Below the pieces are notes generated by a model that did not search any database, was not told where the DNA came from, and saw nothing but the letters and a program-made list of their open reading frames with translations. From CBDESN01 sp965242495 (GTDB lineage: Bacteria > Pseudomonadota > Alphaproteobacteria > MPNO01), in NCBI GenBank assembly GCA_965242495.1, contig OZ251446.1:3224001-3288000 (forward strand): a DNA stretch of 64,000 nt, in the 5' to 3' direction. Both the position numbers and the translations under genes were made by a program. Below, in pieces: positions 25,673 through 34,934 of this stretch (within the stretch, counting starts at the first letter, position 1; each line of letters starts with the position of its first letter).

Positions 25673-27187
25673 TCAGCCTTGCCCGGCCGCGGTCGCCAAG
25701 GCGAGTCGCGCCGCCTGGGCGTTGCTGGGCGCCAACGCCACGCCGGCCTTGCGCAGGCGGGCCTCCTGGCGACGAAGGTCCTGCGGGTCGCGGTCGGTGC
25801 CGCAGACATGGGCCACGAAGGCGACGTCGCGGCCGTCGCCCTCCGTCGCCGTCCGCGCCGCCTCCACGGCCGGGGCGAGCGCTTCGGCCGGGTCCGGATG
25901 CGCGCCGTGACCGAGGACGACGTCGAACAGGATGACTGCGGTTTCGGGATCGCGCGCCTCCTCCAGCATGCGCCGGGCGCGGTGATGCGTGTCGATCATC
26001 GGGTGCGGCCGCCCGCGGGTAAACGCGGGTTCGCCCATGTCGAGACAGGTATGGCCGCTGCCGCGGGTGGTATCCCCGGCCGCGGCGAGAAGGAGCCGCG
26101 CCTCGTGGCAGAGCGTGCCGCCGGCGTAGAGGCCGCGAACGAAGCGCTGGCCGGGCGCCAATCGCGGCGCCGGGGGCGGGAGCGCCGCCGGCGCCGATGG
26201 CGGAGCCGCCGCTCGCGGTTCGCGCGACAAGGAGACAGCGATCATCGCCGCCTGTTCCAGCGTCGCCGCGGCATGGAGGTTCGCTCCCTCGACCGCTGCC
26301 GGATCGGCGTCCAGGAACGCCGCCACGACCGGTCGCCGGCAATTGCGGGCGCGATCGAGGATGCGCCGCGCGACCTCGGGCGCGGGCGGTTTGGAGACCA
26401 GCACGATGACCTTCGTGGCGTCGTCGGCCGCGAGCGCTTCCAGCCCGCGCAGCATGGTGACGCCGCCGACCGCCTCGCCGGCGTCGCGACCGCCGGCCCC
26501 GATCGCCTGCGAGACGCCGCGGCCGGCGCGGTCGATCAGGCAGGCGACCTGTTGCAGCCCCGAGCCCGACGCGGCCACGATGCCGACGTCGCCCCGGCGG
26601 ACCTCGTTGGCGAAGCCGAGCGGCACTCCGTCGATGATCGCGGTCCCGCAGTCGGGTCCCATCACCATGCGGCCGCGGTCCCGCGCCAGCGTCTTCAGCG
26701 CGATCTCGTCGGCCAGCGGCACGTGGTCGCTGAAGATCATCGCGTCGAGGCCGAGGCGCAGCGCCTTCTCGGCCTCGGCGGCCGCATACGCCCCTGGCGT
26801 CGAGATCAGAACGAGGGAGGCGCCCGGCAGCGCCGCTTGCGCGGCGGCGATGCTGCGGGGCGCGGCCTGGCCTTCGCCGCCGTCCGCCGACGGCGGCCGA
26901 GGGTCCGCGGCGTGAAGCGCGCCTTTGGCCTCGGCGAGGGCGGCGGCGATCGCGTCCGCCGTTCCGCTCACGCCCACGATCACGTCGTCCGGGCCAGGGT
27001 CGTCCGGGCCGGAGTCGTCCGCGCCCTCGATCAGCCCCGACTCCGCCATCAGCGCGAGGTTGGCCGGCGTCGCCATCATCGCCGAGGCTTGGTCGATGCC
27101 GGGCCGGCCGGCGAGGGACGTCGACAGCCGCATCAGCGACACCGAGTCCCGGTAGAGGGAGCGGAAGATCCGGATCGCGGTCGCCAC
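25673..27187 (-). CDS. fdrA: FdrA family protein (acyl-CoA synthetase-like, AllF-type)
   Basis: 504 aa. FdrA resembles the succinyl-CoA synthetase alpha/beta fold; in E. coli (AllF) it is part of oxamic transcarbamylase. Conserved features are SVSLMRLSTSLAG near the start, MATPANLALMAESGL near residue 40, MIFSDHVPLADEIALK near 130, GPDCGTAIIDGVPLGFANEV near 155 (CoA-binding-type cysteine or glycine loop), and GIVAASGSGLQQVACLIDR near 182. GTG 27187 follows GGGAAGG and begins the family-like sequence (ATAIRIFRSLYRDS). The 'acyl-CoA synthetase' name is historical; acting with DUF1116 it probably moves a carbamoyl group. Confidence 0.88.
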   Translation of the reverse strand: MATAIRIFRSLYRDSVSLMRLSTSLAGRPGIDQASAMMATPANLALMAESGLIEGADDSGPDDPGPDDVIVGVSGTADAIAAALAEAKGALHAADPRPPSADGGEGQAAPRSIAAAQAALPGASLVLISTPGAYAAAEAEKALRLGLDAMIFSDHVPLADEIALKTLARDRGRMVMGPDCGTAIIDGVPLGFANEVRRGDVGIVAASGSGLQQVACLIDRAGRGVSQAIGAGGRDAGEAVGGVTMLRGLEALAADDATKVIVLVSKPPAPEVARRILDRARNCRRPVVAAFLDADPAAVEGANLHAAATLEQAAMIAVSLSREPRAAAPPSAPAALPPPAPRLAPGQRFVRGLYAGGTLCHEARLLLAAAGDTTRGSGHTCLDMGEPAFTRGRPHPMIDTHHRARRMLEEARDPETAVILFDVVLGHGAHPDPAEALAPAVEAARTATEGDGRDVAFVAHVCGTDRDPQDLRRQEARLRKAGVALAPSNAQAARLALATAAGQG

Positions 27188-27498
27188 CCGTCGCCTTCCC
27201 GTCGACCCGGTGCCGGATCCGCCGCCGCTATGCGGCGGGTCCGCGGCCGAGCGACCACCCGCCGCGGTCGGGCGCCGCGCTGCCGCCGCCGTCCGACACG
27301 CAGGCTCCGTTCGCCGGCCGGCCGGTCGCCTCGATGTCGGGAATCGACGATGCGGTGCGGCGCAGCTCGCCCATGGCGCGGCTCCCCGTTGCGCTCGCGG
27401 CAGTCTGTTCGACCTGCGCGAACGGGTCAATCGGCCGTCGCGCCGGCCTCCCGCCGGTCGTATGATGCCGGTTCGACGAACGGGGTTCGGAGGCCTCG
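27188..27498. other. Divergent gene-free stretch between fdrA and quinone oxidoreductase
   Basis: About 310 bp with no credible gene. A TATGAT at 27461-27466 could be a -10 box for the oxidoreductase, but no matching -35 box is seen at 16-18 bp. Nothing convincing is seen for fdrA. Confidence 0.45.
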
Positions 27499-28476
27499 AT
27501 GTCCAAGGCGATGGCGGCGCGCATCGCCGAGACCGGCGGTCCCGGCGTGCTGCGCTACGAAGAGGTCGACCTTCCCGATCCGGGTCCCGGCGAAGCGCTG
27601 GTGCGGCACACCGCCATCGGGGTCAACTATATCGACGTAGCGTTCCGGCGCGGTGCGATTCCCGTGCCGGGTTTTCCGGCGACGCTCGGCATGGAAGGTG
27701 CCGGCGTCGTGGAGGCGGTGGGAGACGGCGTCGCCCGACCCGCGGTGGGCGACCGGGTGTCGCACTGCATGGTCCTCGGTTCCTACGCCGAGCGGCAGAT
27801 CGTCTCCGCCGATCGCCTGCTCCAGCTGCCCGCCGGCATCGCGGACGGGACTGCGGCGGCGGCGACGCTCCAGGGCCTGACGGCCGAGTACCTGTTGCGA
27901 AGCAGCTACGCCGTCCAGCCGGGCGATACGGTGCTGGTGCAGGCCGCGGCGGGCGGCATGGGGCTCCTCCTGTGCCAGTGGGCGAAGCTGCTCGGAGCCG
28001 TCGTCATCGGCGCCGTGGGCAGCGACGAGAAGGCGGCCGCAGCCCAGGCGCGTGGGTGCGACCATGTGATCGTCTATACCCGGGAGAGTTTCGTCGACCG
28101 GGTCAAGGAAATCACGGACGGTGCCGGCGTCGAGGTCGTCTACGACGCCGTCGGCAAGGATACCTTCGCCGGCGGGCTCGACTGTCTGGCGGTGCGCGGG
28201 CACATGGTCAGCTATGGCGGCGCCTCGGGTCCCGCGCCGCCGCTCGACGTCGCCGCGCTGGGGCCGAAATCCTTGACCTTGACGCGCGGCTCGCTGGCGG
28301 CATACGTCCTCGACCCGGCCGACATGGCGCGCCGCGCCGCCGATCTCTGGCGCTTGATCGAAGACGGTCGGATCGAAGTCGAAATCAATCAGGACTATCC
28401 GCTTGCGGACGCCGCCGGGGCGCATGCCGACCTCGAAGGGCGGCGGACCACCGGATCGACGATCCTGCTTCCCTGA
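27499..28476 (+). CDS. NADPH:quinone oxidoreductase (zeta-crystallin-like MDR)
   Basis: 325 aa. Medium-chain dehydrogenase/reductase without zinc that reduces quinones or activated alkenes with NADPH. Motifs are PGPGEALVRHTAIGVNYIDV near residue 30, GMEGAGVVEAVGDGV near 65, and the cofactor turn VQAAAGGMGLLLCQWAK near 150. The family tail TTGSTILLP is intact. ATG 27499 follows CGGAGG at good spacing. It is followed by an MFS transporter 39 nt later on the same strand. Specific substrate unknown. Confidence 0.92.
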   Translation: MSKAMAARIAETGGPGVLRYEEVDLPDPGPGEALVRHTAIGVNYIDVAFRRGAIPVPGFPATLGMEGAGVVEAVGDGVARPAVGDRVSHCMVLGSYAERQIVSADRLLQLPAGIADGTAAAATLQGLTAEYLLRSSYAVQPGDTVLVQAAAGGMGLLLCQWAKLLGAVVIGAVGSDEKAAAAQARGCDHVIVYTRESFVDRVKEITDGAGVEVVYDAVGKDTFAGGLDCLAVRGHMVSYGGASGPAPPLDVAALGPKSLTLTRGSLAAYVLDPADMARRAADLWRLIEDGRIEVEINQDYPLADAAGAHADLEGRRTTGSTILLP

Positions 28477-28515
28477 CCCGGAGGTCGCGGCCGAGACCCC
28501 GGCGGCGGCCGACGG

Positions 28516-29796
28516 ATGCCGACAGACACCGAACGGAGGCCGACTCCGCGCATGTTCGTTTCCCTCGTCCGGTCCAACCCCTATGGCTGGATCGTCGTCG
28601 CCGTGATGTTCCTGGTCCTCAGCTTCGCGATGCTGGCGCGCTCCGCGATCGGCCTGCTGATGCCCACCTGGGAGCAGGAGCTCGGCTGGGCGCGCACCTT
28701 CGTCTCCGGCGGCGGCGCGGTCATGCTGGTGGTGATGGCGGTGGGCTCGCCCGTCGCCGGGCTGATGCTCGACCGTTTCGGCTCGCGCAGTATGTACGTC
28801 GCCGCGCTGGCGGTCGTGGCGATCTCAATGCTGGCGACCGCGGGGATGGCCGAGCGATGGCACTATATCCTGGTCTATTGCGTGATCGGCGGGATCGGCT
28901 TCGCGGCGATCTCGGCGCCGATGATCGCCACGACGGTCATGCTCTATTTCGAGGAGAATCGCGGCCTCGCCACCGGCGTCGCCGCCTCCGGCGCCACCGG
29001 CGGGCAGCTCGTGCTGATGCCGTTGCTCGCCCTCGGCGTCACCGCGCTCGGCTGGCGCCCGAGCTTCGTCGTCCTCGGTCTCGCCACGCTGGCGATCGGA
29101 GCGCTGACCTTCTTCGTCGTCCGCCGCGAGGCGGGCGGAGCGGGGCGGCCGGAACGGGGCCGGGGCGGCGGCGGGCTGTACGGGAAATGCCGCATGTTGG
29201 CGTCCAGCCAGACGTTCTGGCTGCTGTTCGGCGGCTTCTTCGTCTGCGGCTTCACCACCGTCGGGGCGATCCGCGTGCATCTGCTGCCCTACGCCGCGGC
29301 GTGCGGATTCCCGCCGATCGAGAGCGCCACCGCCTTCGGCGTTCTCGCCACTTTCAGCATGATCGGAATGATCGCCTACGGTTCGCTCTCGGACCGCCAC
29401 CACCGGCCGATGTTGCTGGCAAGCATCTATTTCCTGCGCGCCTTCTGCTTCATCCTGTTGATGCATGTCGGCGACGATCTGTCGGTGCTGTTCGTCTTCG
29501 CGGTCATCTTCGGCATCTTCGATTTCTCTTCCTTCCCGGTCGTCGCCAGCATCGTCTCGACCCATATCGGACTTCGGGTCATGGGATTCACGATGGGCCT
29601 TCTGTTCGCCGGCCACTCGCTGGGCGGCGCCGCCGGCTCCTTCCTGGGCGGCTGGCTGTTCGACCTGTTCCAGCGTTACGACTGGGTCTGGATTGCGTCC
29701 TTCGCCCTCGCGATCCTGGCGGCGTTTCTGTCGATCTGCATCGTGGAGCGGCGCGGCGGCGACGCGCCCGCCGCGGCGCAGCCGGCGACCGGTTGA
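28516..29796 (+). CDS. MFS transporter
   Basis: 426 aa with about 12 hydrophobic segments, in two groups of six separated by a basic linker around residue 205-225 (RREAGGAGRPERGRG). LDRFGSRS near residue 82 is the MFS loop 2-3 motif, and a matching SDRHHRPMLL is seen near 295. It resembles monocarboxylate-type MFS permeases of the alphaproteobacterial catabolic clusters, but substrate cannot be assigned. ATG 28516 is used; an ATG at 28552 (MFVSLVRSNPYGWI) would start at the first membrane-proximal residues and is possible. Probably co-transcribed with the oxidoreductase upstream. Confidence 0.88.
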   Translation: MPTDTERRPTPRMFVSLVRSNPYGWIVVAVMFLVLSFAMLARSAIGLLMPTWEQELGWARTFVSGGGAVMLVVMAVGSPVAGLMLDRFGSRSMYVAALAVVAISMLATAGMAERWHYILVYCVIGGIGFAAISAPMIATTVMLYFEENRGLATGVAASGATGGQLVLMPLLALGVTALGWRPSFVVLGLATLAIGALTFFVVRREAGGAGRPERGRGGGGLYGKCRMLASSQTFWLLFGGFFVCGFTTVGAIRVHLLPYAAACGFPPIESATAFGVLATFSMIGMIAYGSLSDRHHRPMLLASIYFLRAFCFILLMHVGDDLSVLFVFAVIFGIFDFSSFPVVASIVSTHIGLRVMGFTMGLLFAGHSLGGAAGSFLGGWLFDLFQRYDWVWIASFALAILAAFLSICIVERRGGDAPAAAQPATG

Positions 29797-29835
29797 GGTC
29801 CGTTGTGCGGTCCGCGCGCGCGCTACTCTCCCGCC

Positions 29836-30117
29836 ATGTCCTTCCCGAGCCCCGAGATGATCGCCATCGTCGTGGTCGGCGTCGTCCCGATCAGGCTGAT
29901 TCTGGTCGTACAGCATGGCCTTTACAACAAGATCGACGAGCGTATCGACGTGGTCGACAAGCGCTTGGGCTTCCTGGACAAGCGCATGGACCTCGCGGAC
30001 AAGCGTATGGAGGTTCTGGACAAGCGCTTCGACGCGGTGGACGGGAAGCTCGCCTTGCTCGAGCGCGGGCAGGCGGAACTCCGCGAACGCATGGCCAAGC
30101 TCGAAGGCTCGCGCTAA
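29836..30117 (+). CDS. Small membrane-anchored coiled-coil protein of unknown function
   Basis: 93 aa. One N-terminal membrane segment (AIVVVGVVPIRLILVV, about residues 9-25) is followed by a heptad-patterned coil. In it a DKR-L/M-x-x-L-D unit recurs about every 7 residues four or five times (VDKRLGFLDKRMDLADKRMEVLDKRFD), ending LLERGQAELRERMAKLEG. The repeated heptads show internal duplication. Similar small coiled coils are widespread and usually of unknown role. ATG 29836 is the sole sensible start. It is followed 88 nt later by the PyrK-like gene, with no obvious connection. Confidence 0.65.
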   Translation: MSFPSPEMIAIVVVGVVPIRLILVVQHGLYNKIDERIDVVDKRLGFLDKRMDLADKRMEVLDKRFDAVDGKLALLERGQAELRERMAKLEGSR

Positions 30118-30205
30118 GCGGCCCGCTCCGGCGCTTTGTCTGCGGCGAGGATTCGGGCATCATCGGCAGGGTCGGTCGGGACGCCGCCTATGGCCACGGA
30201 GCTGC

Positions 30206-31078
30206 ATGACGTCGATGGATAAACACGAATACGCGTCGCGCCCGCATGTCGTCGGATCGGAACCGGCGGCGGGGCCCGATCTGCCGGTCGAGGAAACGCT
30301 GGCGCCTGTCGTCTCTCACCGCTGGATCAATCCGGAATACAAGCATCTGGTCGTTGAAGGCACGCCCAAGGCGCTCGGCGTCCGGCCTGGCCAGTTCTTC
30401 CATCTGCTGTGCCCCTCGCCCGACCAGGGCGCCCTGTGGTTCCGTCGGCCGCAAAGCGTCTATCGCATCGACCGGGACGGCGGAAAGATCGAGTTCCTCT
30501 ATAAATGCGTCGGGCGCGGGACCCACGGGCTGGCGACGCTCGCGCCGGGCGACGAATGCAACATGCTGGGTCCTCTGGGCGTCGGGTTTTCGCTCGATCC
30601 GGCATGGCGCAACGTCGTCGTGTTGGGCCGCGGCGTCGGCTTGGCGACGATGGGGCCGATCTCGCAGCTCGCCGGCGAGCGCGGCGTCGGCGTGACCGCG
30701 ATCCTGAGCGCGCGGAGCGCCGATTACGTATTGTCGGGCGAACTGTTCGAGGCCGTCGGCGCCGACGTGATCGCCGTGACCGACGACGACGGCAGTAGCG
30801 CGGTGGACAACGTCGAGGCCATTCTCGAACGCCTGATCGCCGAGGAGAAGGCGGACGCCTTCTACACCTGCGGCTCCAACCGCCTGTTCCAGCTGATGAA
30901 GCGGTTGGCCCGCAAGCACGGCGTCCCCGGTCAGATCGCGATGGAGCAGATCATGGCCTGCGGGTTGGGGCCCTGCTACGTGTGCGTGCGCACGTTCGAG
31001 GTCGGCGGCGAGAGGGTGCTCCGGCGCGTCTGCATCGACGGACCCGTATTCGACATTCAGGAGGCGGTGGGATGGTAG
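30206..31078 (+). CDS. Dihydroorotate dehydrogenase electron-transfer subunit-like (PyrK-type) flavoprotein
   Basis: 290 aa. PyrK-type proteins carry FAD and a [2Fe-2S] cluster and pass electrons from NADH to the partner dehydrogenase. The FAD/NAD reductase core spans ~30-240: LVVEGTPKALGVRPGQFFHLLCP near residue 45, LGPLGVGFSLDPAWRNVVVLGRGVGLATM near 115. The C-terminal cluster motif is CGLGPCYVCVR...CIDGPVF near 255, four cysteines. ATG 30206 has GGAG upstream. The partner gene overlaps by 7 nt. A ~25-residue N-terminal extension precedes the core. Since pyrimidine synthesis in alphaproteobacteria normally uses a quinone-linked PyrD, this pair may serve catabolism; inference only. Confidence 0.85.
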   Translation: MTSMDKHEYASRPHVVGSEPAAGPDLPVEETLAPVVSHRWINPEYKHLVVEGTPKALGVRPGQFFHLLCPSPDQGALWFRRPQSVYRIDRDGGKIEFLYKCVGRGTHGLATLAPGDECNMLGPLGVGFSLDPAWRNVVVLGRGVGLATMGPISQLAGERGVGVTAILSARSADYVLSGELFEAVGADVIAVTDDDGSSAVDNVEAILERLIAEEKADAFYTCGSNRLFQLMKRLARKHGVPGQIAMEQIMACGLGPCYVCVRTFEVGGERVLRRVCIDGPVFDIQEAVGW

Positions 31079-32019
31079 ATCTGTCGGTCGATGTCGGTTC
31101 CCTGCGGCTGCCCAACCCGGTGATGCCCGCGTCGGGCGCCTTCTCGACCGAGTACGGCCAAGTGATCGATCTCGACCGCCTCGGCGCTCTGGTCACCAAG
31201 TCGGTCTCGCGGCCGTTCCGGTCCGGCAACCCGCCGCCGCGCGCGGCCGAGGTCGAGGCCGGCATGATCAACTGCATTGGCCTGCCGACCAACGGACTGC
31301 AATACTTCCTCGACAAGCAGCTGCCCGACTATGCGAGCTACGCGCCGCCGCTGGTGGTGAGCATCACCGCCGAATCGGCCGAGGACTTCGCTGCGATGGC
31401 GCGCGACGTGAGCGTGCCGGGCGTCGATGCGCTCGAGATCAACATTTCCTGCCCGACCCGCAACCCGTCCGGCGGGAATTTCGCCCTGCACGCCGAGAAC
31501 ACTGCCAACGTGATTCGCGGCATCCGCGCCGAGACCGATCTGCCGATCTGGGCAAAGCTGTCGCCCAACGCGGGCGATGTGGTCTCGGTCGCGCGCGCCA
31601 CCGAAGCCGCCGGGGCCGACGCCCTCACCGTCGCCAACACGCTGCTGGCGATGCGCATCGACACCGAGACCTTCCGTCCCGCCCTCGGCAACAAGGTGGG
31701 CGGGATGTCGGGACCGGCGGTCAAGCCGATCATCATGCGCATGGTCTATCAGTGCGCCAACGCGGTCTCGATCCCGGTCATCGGCTGCGGCGGCGTCTGC
31801 CGGGCCGAGGACGTGATCGAATACATGCTCGCCGGGGCGAGCGCGGTCGAGCTGGGCTACATCAACTTCCGCAACCCCACCGCGATGATCTCGATCATCG
31901 AGGATCTGGAGGCGTGGTGCGGCCGCCGCGGGATTGCGCGGATCGCCGATCTCGTGGGCGCCGTGCGCGACGGCGAGATGGAGACCGACACCTTCGCCGC
32001 GGCCGCGGCCGGCGTCTGA
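31072..32019 (+). CDS. Dihydroorotate dehydrogenase, class 1B-like (or dihydropyrimidine dehydrogenase-like)
   Basis: 315 aa. FMN barrel that oxidises dihydroorotate or reduces a related pyrimidine. The motifs are PNPVMPASGAFSTEYG near residue 15, the active-site segment LEINISCPTRN near 123 with the catalytic cysteine typical of class 1B, AKLSPNAGDVV near 160, and GCGGVCRAEDVIEYMLAGASAVELG near 240. ATG 31072 overlaps the electron-transfer subunit by 7 nt after AGGAGGCGG. Whether it works in pyrimidine synthesis or breakdown is unclear. The convergent amidase and the distant ring-opening amidohydrolase would fit breakdown. Confidence 0.85.
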   Translation: MVDLSVDVGSLRLPNPVMPASGAFSTEYGQVIDLDRLGALVTKSVSRPFRSGNPPPRAAEVEAGMINCIGLPTNGLQYFLDKQLPDYASYAPPLVVSITAESAEDFAAMARDVSVPGVDALEINISCPTRNPSGGNFALHAENTANVIRGIRAETDLPIWAKLSPNAGDVVSVARATEAAGADALTVANTLLAMRIDTETFRPALGNKVGGMSGPAVKPIIMRMVYQCANAVSIPVIGCGGVCRAEDVIEYMLAGASAVELGYINFRNPTAMISIIEDLEAWCGRRGIARIADLVGAVRDGEMETDTFAAAAAGV

Positions 32020-32095
32020 CGCCCGGCCGCGGCGTTCGATCTCGTTCCTCCGTTGGGTGCGATCGGCGCTGATCGCGGGCGACGGCGACAGGATC

Positions 32096-33388
32096 TCAAC
32101 CGGCTCGGTCGGGGCGCAACCGGTCCCATGCCCAGTGCGCGGTCGCCAGCAGCTCGTCGTCCGCGCGCCAGGCGCCGATCAGCTGGATCGCGACGGGAAG
32201 CCCCGCGGGTCCGCGATGCGTAGGCAGGCAGATTGCCGGGAGGTGCAACATCGTCCAGATCGACTGGAAGCGATGGCTCCCGGTGGAGTCCAGCCCGACC
32301 GGCGCCTCGCCGTCGGTGGCAGGCGAGAGCAGCGCGTCGAGGCCGTCGGGCAGGTCGCGGAACCTATTGCGGCATTCGTGCAGGAAGCGCGCCGCTTCGG
32401 CATAGCGCGCATAGGGCATCTCCCATCCCTCCTGCAGGGTGGCCAGCAGCCGGTCGCTGATCCGGTCGCGGTGGCGGAACCATTCGTCGGCCATCGAACG
32501 GGCGCGTTCATAGGCGTTGTGGACATCGCGCGCTTCGCCCAGCCGGGAGAACCCGTCGGGCAGGTCGACCTCGCGCACCCGCGCCCCGGCCGCAGCAAGG
32601 CGAGCGGCGGCGTCCTCGACCGCTTCGACCGTCTCCGGCAGGGCATGCGCCCACTCATGGGTGCGACACAGGCCAAAGGCGGGCGGCGTCGCGCGCGCGG
32701 CGATTGGCGCCGCCGGCCGGCCCAGCAGCACGTCCGTCAGCAGCTTCGCGTCGTCCAGGCTCCTGGTATGGAGCCCGAGCGTGTCGAGGGACTCGGCCGC
32801 CGGCTTCACCCCGCCCAGGTTGAAGACGCCGAAACTCGGCTTGAAGCCCACGACGCCGCAATAGGCCGCCGGGCGGACGACCGAGCCGCCGGTCTGGGTC
32901 CCGAGCGCAGCCGCGGCCATGGCGTCGGCGACCGCCGCCCCGGAGCCGCTCGACGAGCCGCCCGGCGTCCGCGTCGGGTCGAGCGGGTTGGCGGTCGGGC
33001 CGGGCGTCTGGCCCGCGAACTCGGCGGTGACGGTCTTGCCGAGGATGATCGCGCCCGCGGCGCGGACCAGGGCGACGCAGGCGGCGTCCGCCGGCGGCCG
33101 GTGACCCCGGTAGATGGGCGAACCCATCCCGGTCGGCATGTCGGTGGTGGCGATGATGTCCTTGACCCCGATGGGGACGCCCTGCAGCGGCCCGGGTCGG
33201 TCGGCCGCGTCGCGCTCGCGCGCCTGGGCGCGCGCGAGATCGGGGTCGAGAAACGCCCAGGCCCGCACCTCCGTCTCGCGCGCTTCGATGCGCGCGAGAC
33301 ACGCCTCGACCACCGCTTCGGCGGTGAACGCGCCGTCCGCTACGCCGCGCGCGATCTCGCCTGCGTAGAGTCCGTTGCGCGCGGCCAC
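32096..33388 (-). CDS. Amidase (amidase-signature family)
   Basis: 430 aa, GTG start at 33388. Amidase-signature enzymes hydrolyse amides through a Ser-cisSer-Lys triad. All parts are visible: GVKDII near residue 74 (lysine), GGSSSGSGAAVA near 143 (cis-serine), and GTQTGGSVVRPAAYCG near 163 (nucleophile serine). The C-terminal PVAIQLIGAWRADDELL is the usual ending. It lies 16 nt downstream of the periplasmic substrate-binding protein on the same strand, so the pair probably imports and hydrolyses an amide or peptide, although permease genes are not seen here. Substrate unknown. Confidence 0.92.
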   Translation of the reverse strand: MAARNGLYAGEIARGVADGAFTAEAVVEACLARIEARETEVRAWAFLDPDLARAQARERDAADRPGPLQGVPIGVKDIIATTDMPTGMGSPIYRGHRPPADAACVALVRAAGAIILGKTVTAEFAGQTPGPTANPLDPTRTPGGSSSGSGAAVADAMAAAALGTQTGGSVVRPAAYCGVVGFKPSFGVFNLGGVKPAAESLDTLGLHTRSLDDAKLLTDVLLGRPAAPIAARATPPAFGLCRTHEWAHALPETVEAVEDAAARLAAAGARVREVDLPDGFSRLGEARDVHNAYERARSMADEWFRHRDRISDRLLATLQEGWEMPYARYAEAARFLHECRNRFRDLPDGLDALLSPATDGEAPVGLDSTGSHRFQSIWTMLHLPAICLPTHRGPAGLPVAIQLIGAWRADDELLATAHWAWDRLRPDRAG

Positions 33389-33404
33389 GGCGAGGCGCCG
33401 CGGC

Positions 33405-34934
33405 TCACTTCCAGCGGATGCGGGCCATCTGGGCGCCGAACGGGTTGATGATCCCCTTGTCGATCTCGAGGTCCTTGTCGTGGACGAACACCGAGGGGAG
33501 GCTCGCGATCGGCACGATATAGGCCTGCTCGTTGATGCGGTCGAAGACCCGGCGATAGATCGCCCTGCGCTCCTCCACGTCGAAGATCGAACCGGCCTTC
33601 CGGATCCATCCCTTGATCGTCTCGTCGCCGTAATAGTCGCGCGCCTTGCTGAGGAAGTAGAAGCTCACCAGGGCGTCCACGTCGGGGACTCCGCCGGAAC
33701 TGAACTGATGGACCAGCGTCTGGATTTTCCCCGATCGTTGCAGCTTGCGGTAGGCGCCGAACGTCACGTTCTTGATCGACGCCCGGACGCCCACGGCGCG
33801 GAGATAGCCGGCGATCGCCTCCGCCACCTTGCGCGCCTCGGTCAGGGTCGTGATCTCCAGGCTCAGCCCAGCGCCCTTGCCGGCCTCGGCCAGCAGCCGC
33901 CTGGCCGCGGCGGGGTCGTAGGCCGGCGGCTTGACGTCGAAGGCGCAGCCGATCTGGAGCGGCTTGCAGATCGAGTCCATCGGTTGCACCGCGTCGCCCC
34001 CGGCGAAGATGTTCTTGCGGATCGCATCGCGGTCGATGGCGTGCAGCAGCGCGCGGCGAACGCGCACGTCCTTCAGGTCCTCCATCCCGGACCGCCCGAT
34101 CGAATCGAACGCGATGTAGCGGTACAGGATGCCGTTGCTGACCGTCGCCGCGAGCCGGGGGTCCCGGGCCAGCTGGTCGGCCTGGTCCTTGGGCGCGTTG
34201 TGGATCATGTCGAGCCCGCCGGTGATCATCTGCGCGACCTGCGTCTGTATGTCGGGGATCGGCAGCACCTGGACGTGCTCGATACTGGCCGGCGGTCTCG
34301 ACGGCGCGCCATGCCGGAAGGCGGCGTTGCGGACGAGGCGGACGCCCTTGCTGGGATCGACCGAGACGACCTTGTAAGGCCCGGTTCCGACCGGCGCCCG
34401 GCCGAAATCCACCTTGTTCTTCAGGGCGCCGTGGACGTCCGACGGGAAAATCGGCACGCTGACCGCGACCCGGGCGAGCGCGACCGCGCGCGGTCCCTTG
34501 GTGATCAGGCGGACGGTGTAGCGATCGACTTTCTCCGCCTTCTCGATCCACAGGAAGCGCGTCTTGATGCGGAACTTGACCTTGGGATCGGCCAGCCAGT
34601 TGATGGTGTAGACGACGTCGTCGGCGTCGAACTTCGAGCCGTCGTGGAAGGTCACGTCGTCCCGCAGCGCGAACTCGTAGGTCGTGGGATTCACGCGCCG
34701 CCAGGACTTGGCTAGCAGCGGTTCGAATTCGAGGGTCCGCTCGTTGTAGGAGATCAGCGTGTCGAACACCGCGCGCGCCGTGAACGCGGTTTCGCCCTTG
34801 GGGTCATGGATCAGATCCACGCCGGAGATCGGATCGTAGAATCCGATCCGCAGCGTGTCTTTGGACTTCTGCGCCAGCGCCGGGCCGATGCCCAGGACCG
34901 CCGTCATCGCCGCTGCCGCCAACCATCTCGACAT
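33405..34934 (-). CDS. Periplasmic substrate-binding protein (ABC transporter, SBP family 5)
   Basis: 509 aa with a signal peptide (SRWLAAAAMTAVLGIGPALAQ, cleaved after ALA near residue 21). SBP family 5 proteins bind peptides, nickel or other small molecules for ABC uptake. Characteristic parts are YEFALRDDVTFHDGSKFDADDVVYTINWL near residue 90-115 and RRALLHAIDRDAIRKNIFAGG near 290. ATG 34934 begins the signal peptide. Permease and ATPase genes are not in the window, so it is an orphan or uses transporters elsewhere. It precedes the amidase by 16 nt on the same strand. Confidence 0.9.
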   Translation of the reverse strand: MSRWLAAAAMTAVLGIGPALAQKSKDTLRIGFYDPISGVDLIHDPKGETAFTARAVFDTLISYNERTLEFEPLLAKSWRRVNPTTYEFALRDDVTFHDGSKFDADDVVYTINWLADPKVKFRIKTRFLWIEKAEKVDRYTVRLITKGPRAVALARVAVSVPIFPSDVHGALKNKVDFGRAPVGTGPYKVVSVDPSKGVRLVRNAAFRHGAPSRPPASIEHVQVLPIPDIQTQVAQMITGGLDMIHNAPKDQADQLARDPRLAATVSNGILYRYIAFDSIGRSGMEDLKDVRVRRALLHAIDRDAIRKNIFAGGDAVQPMDSICKPLQIGCAFDVKPPAYDPAAARRLLAEAGKGAGLSLEITTLTEARKVAEAIAGYLRAVGVRASIKNVTFGAYRKLQRSGKIQTLVHQFSSGGVPDVDALVSFYFLSKARDYYGDETIKGWIRKAGSIFDVEERRAIYRRVFDRINEQAYIVPIASLPSVFVHDKDLEIDKGIINPFGAQMARIRWK

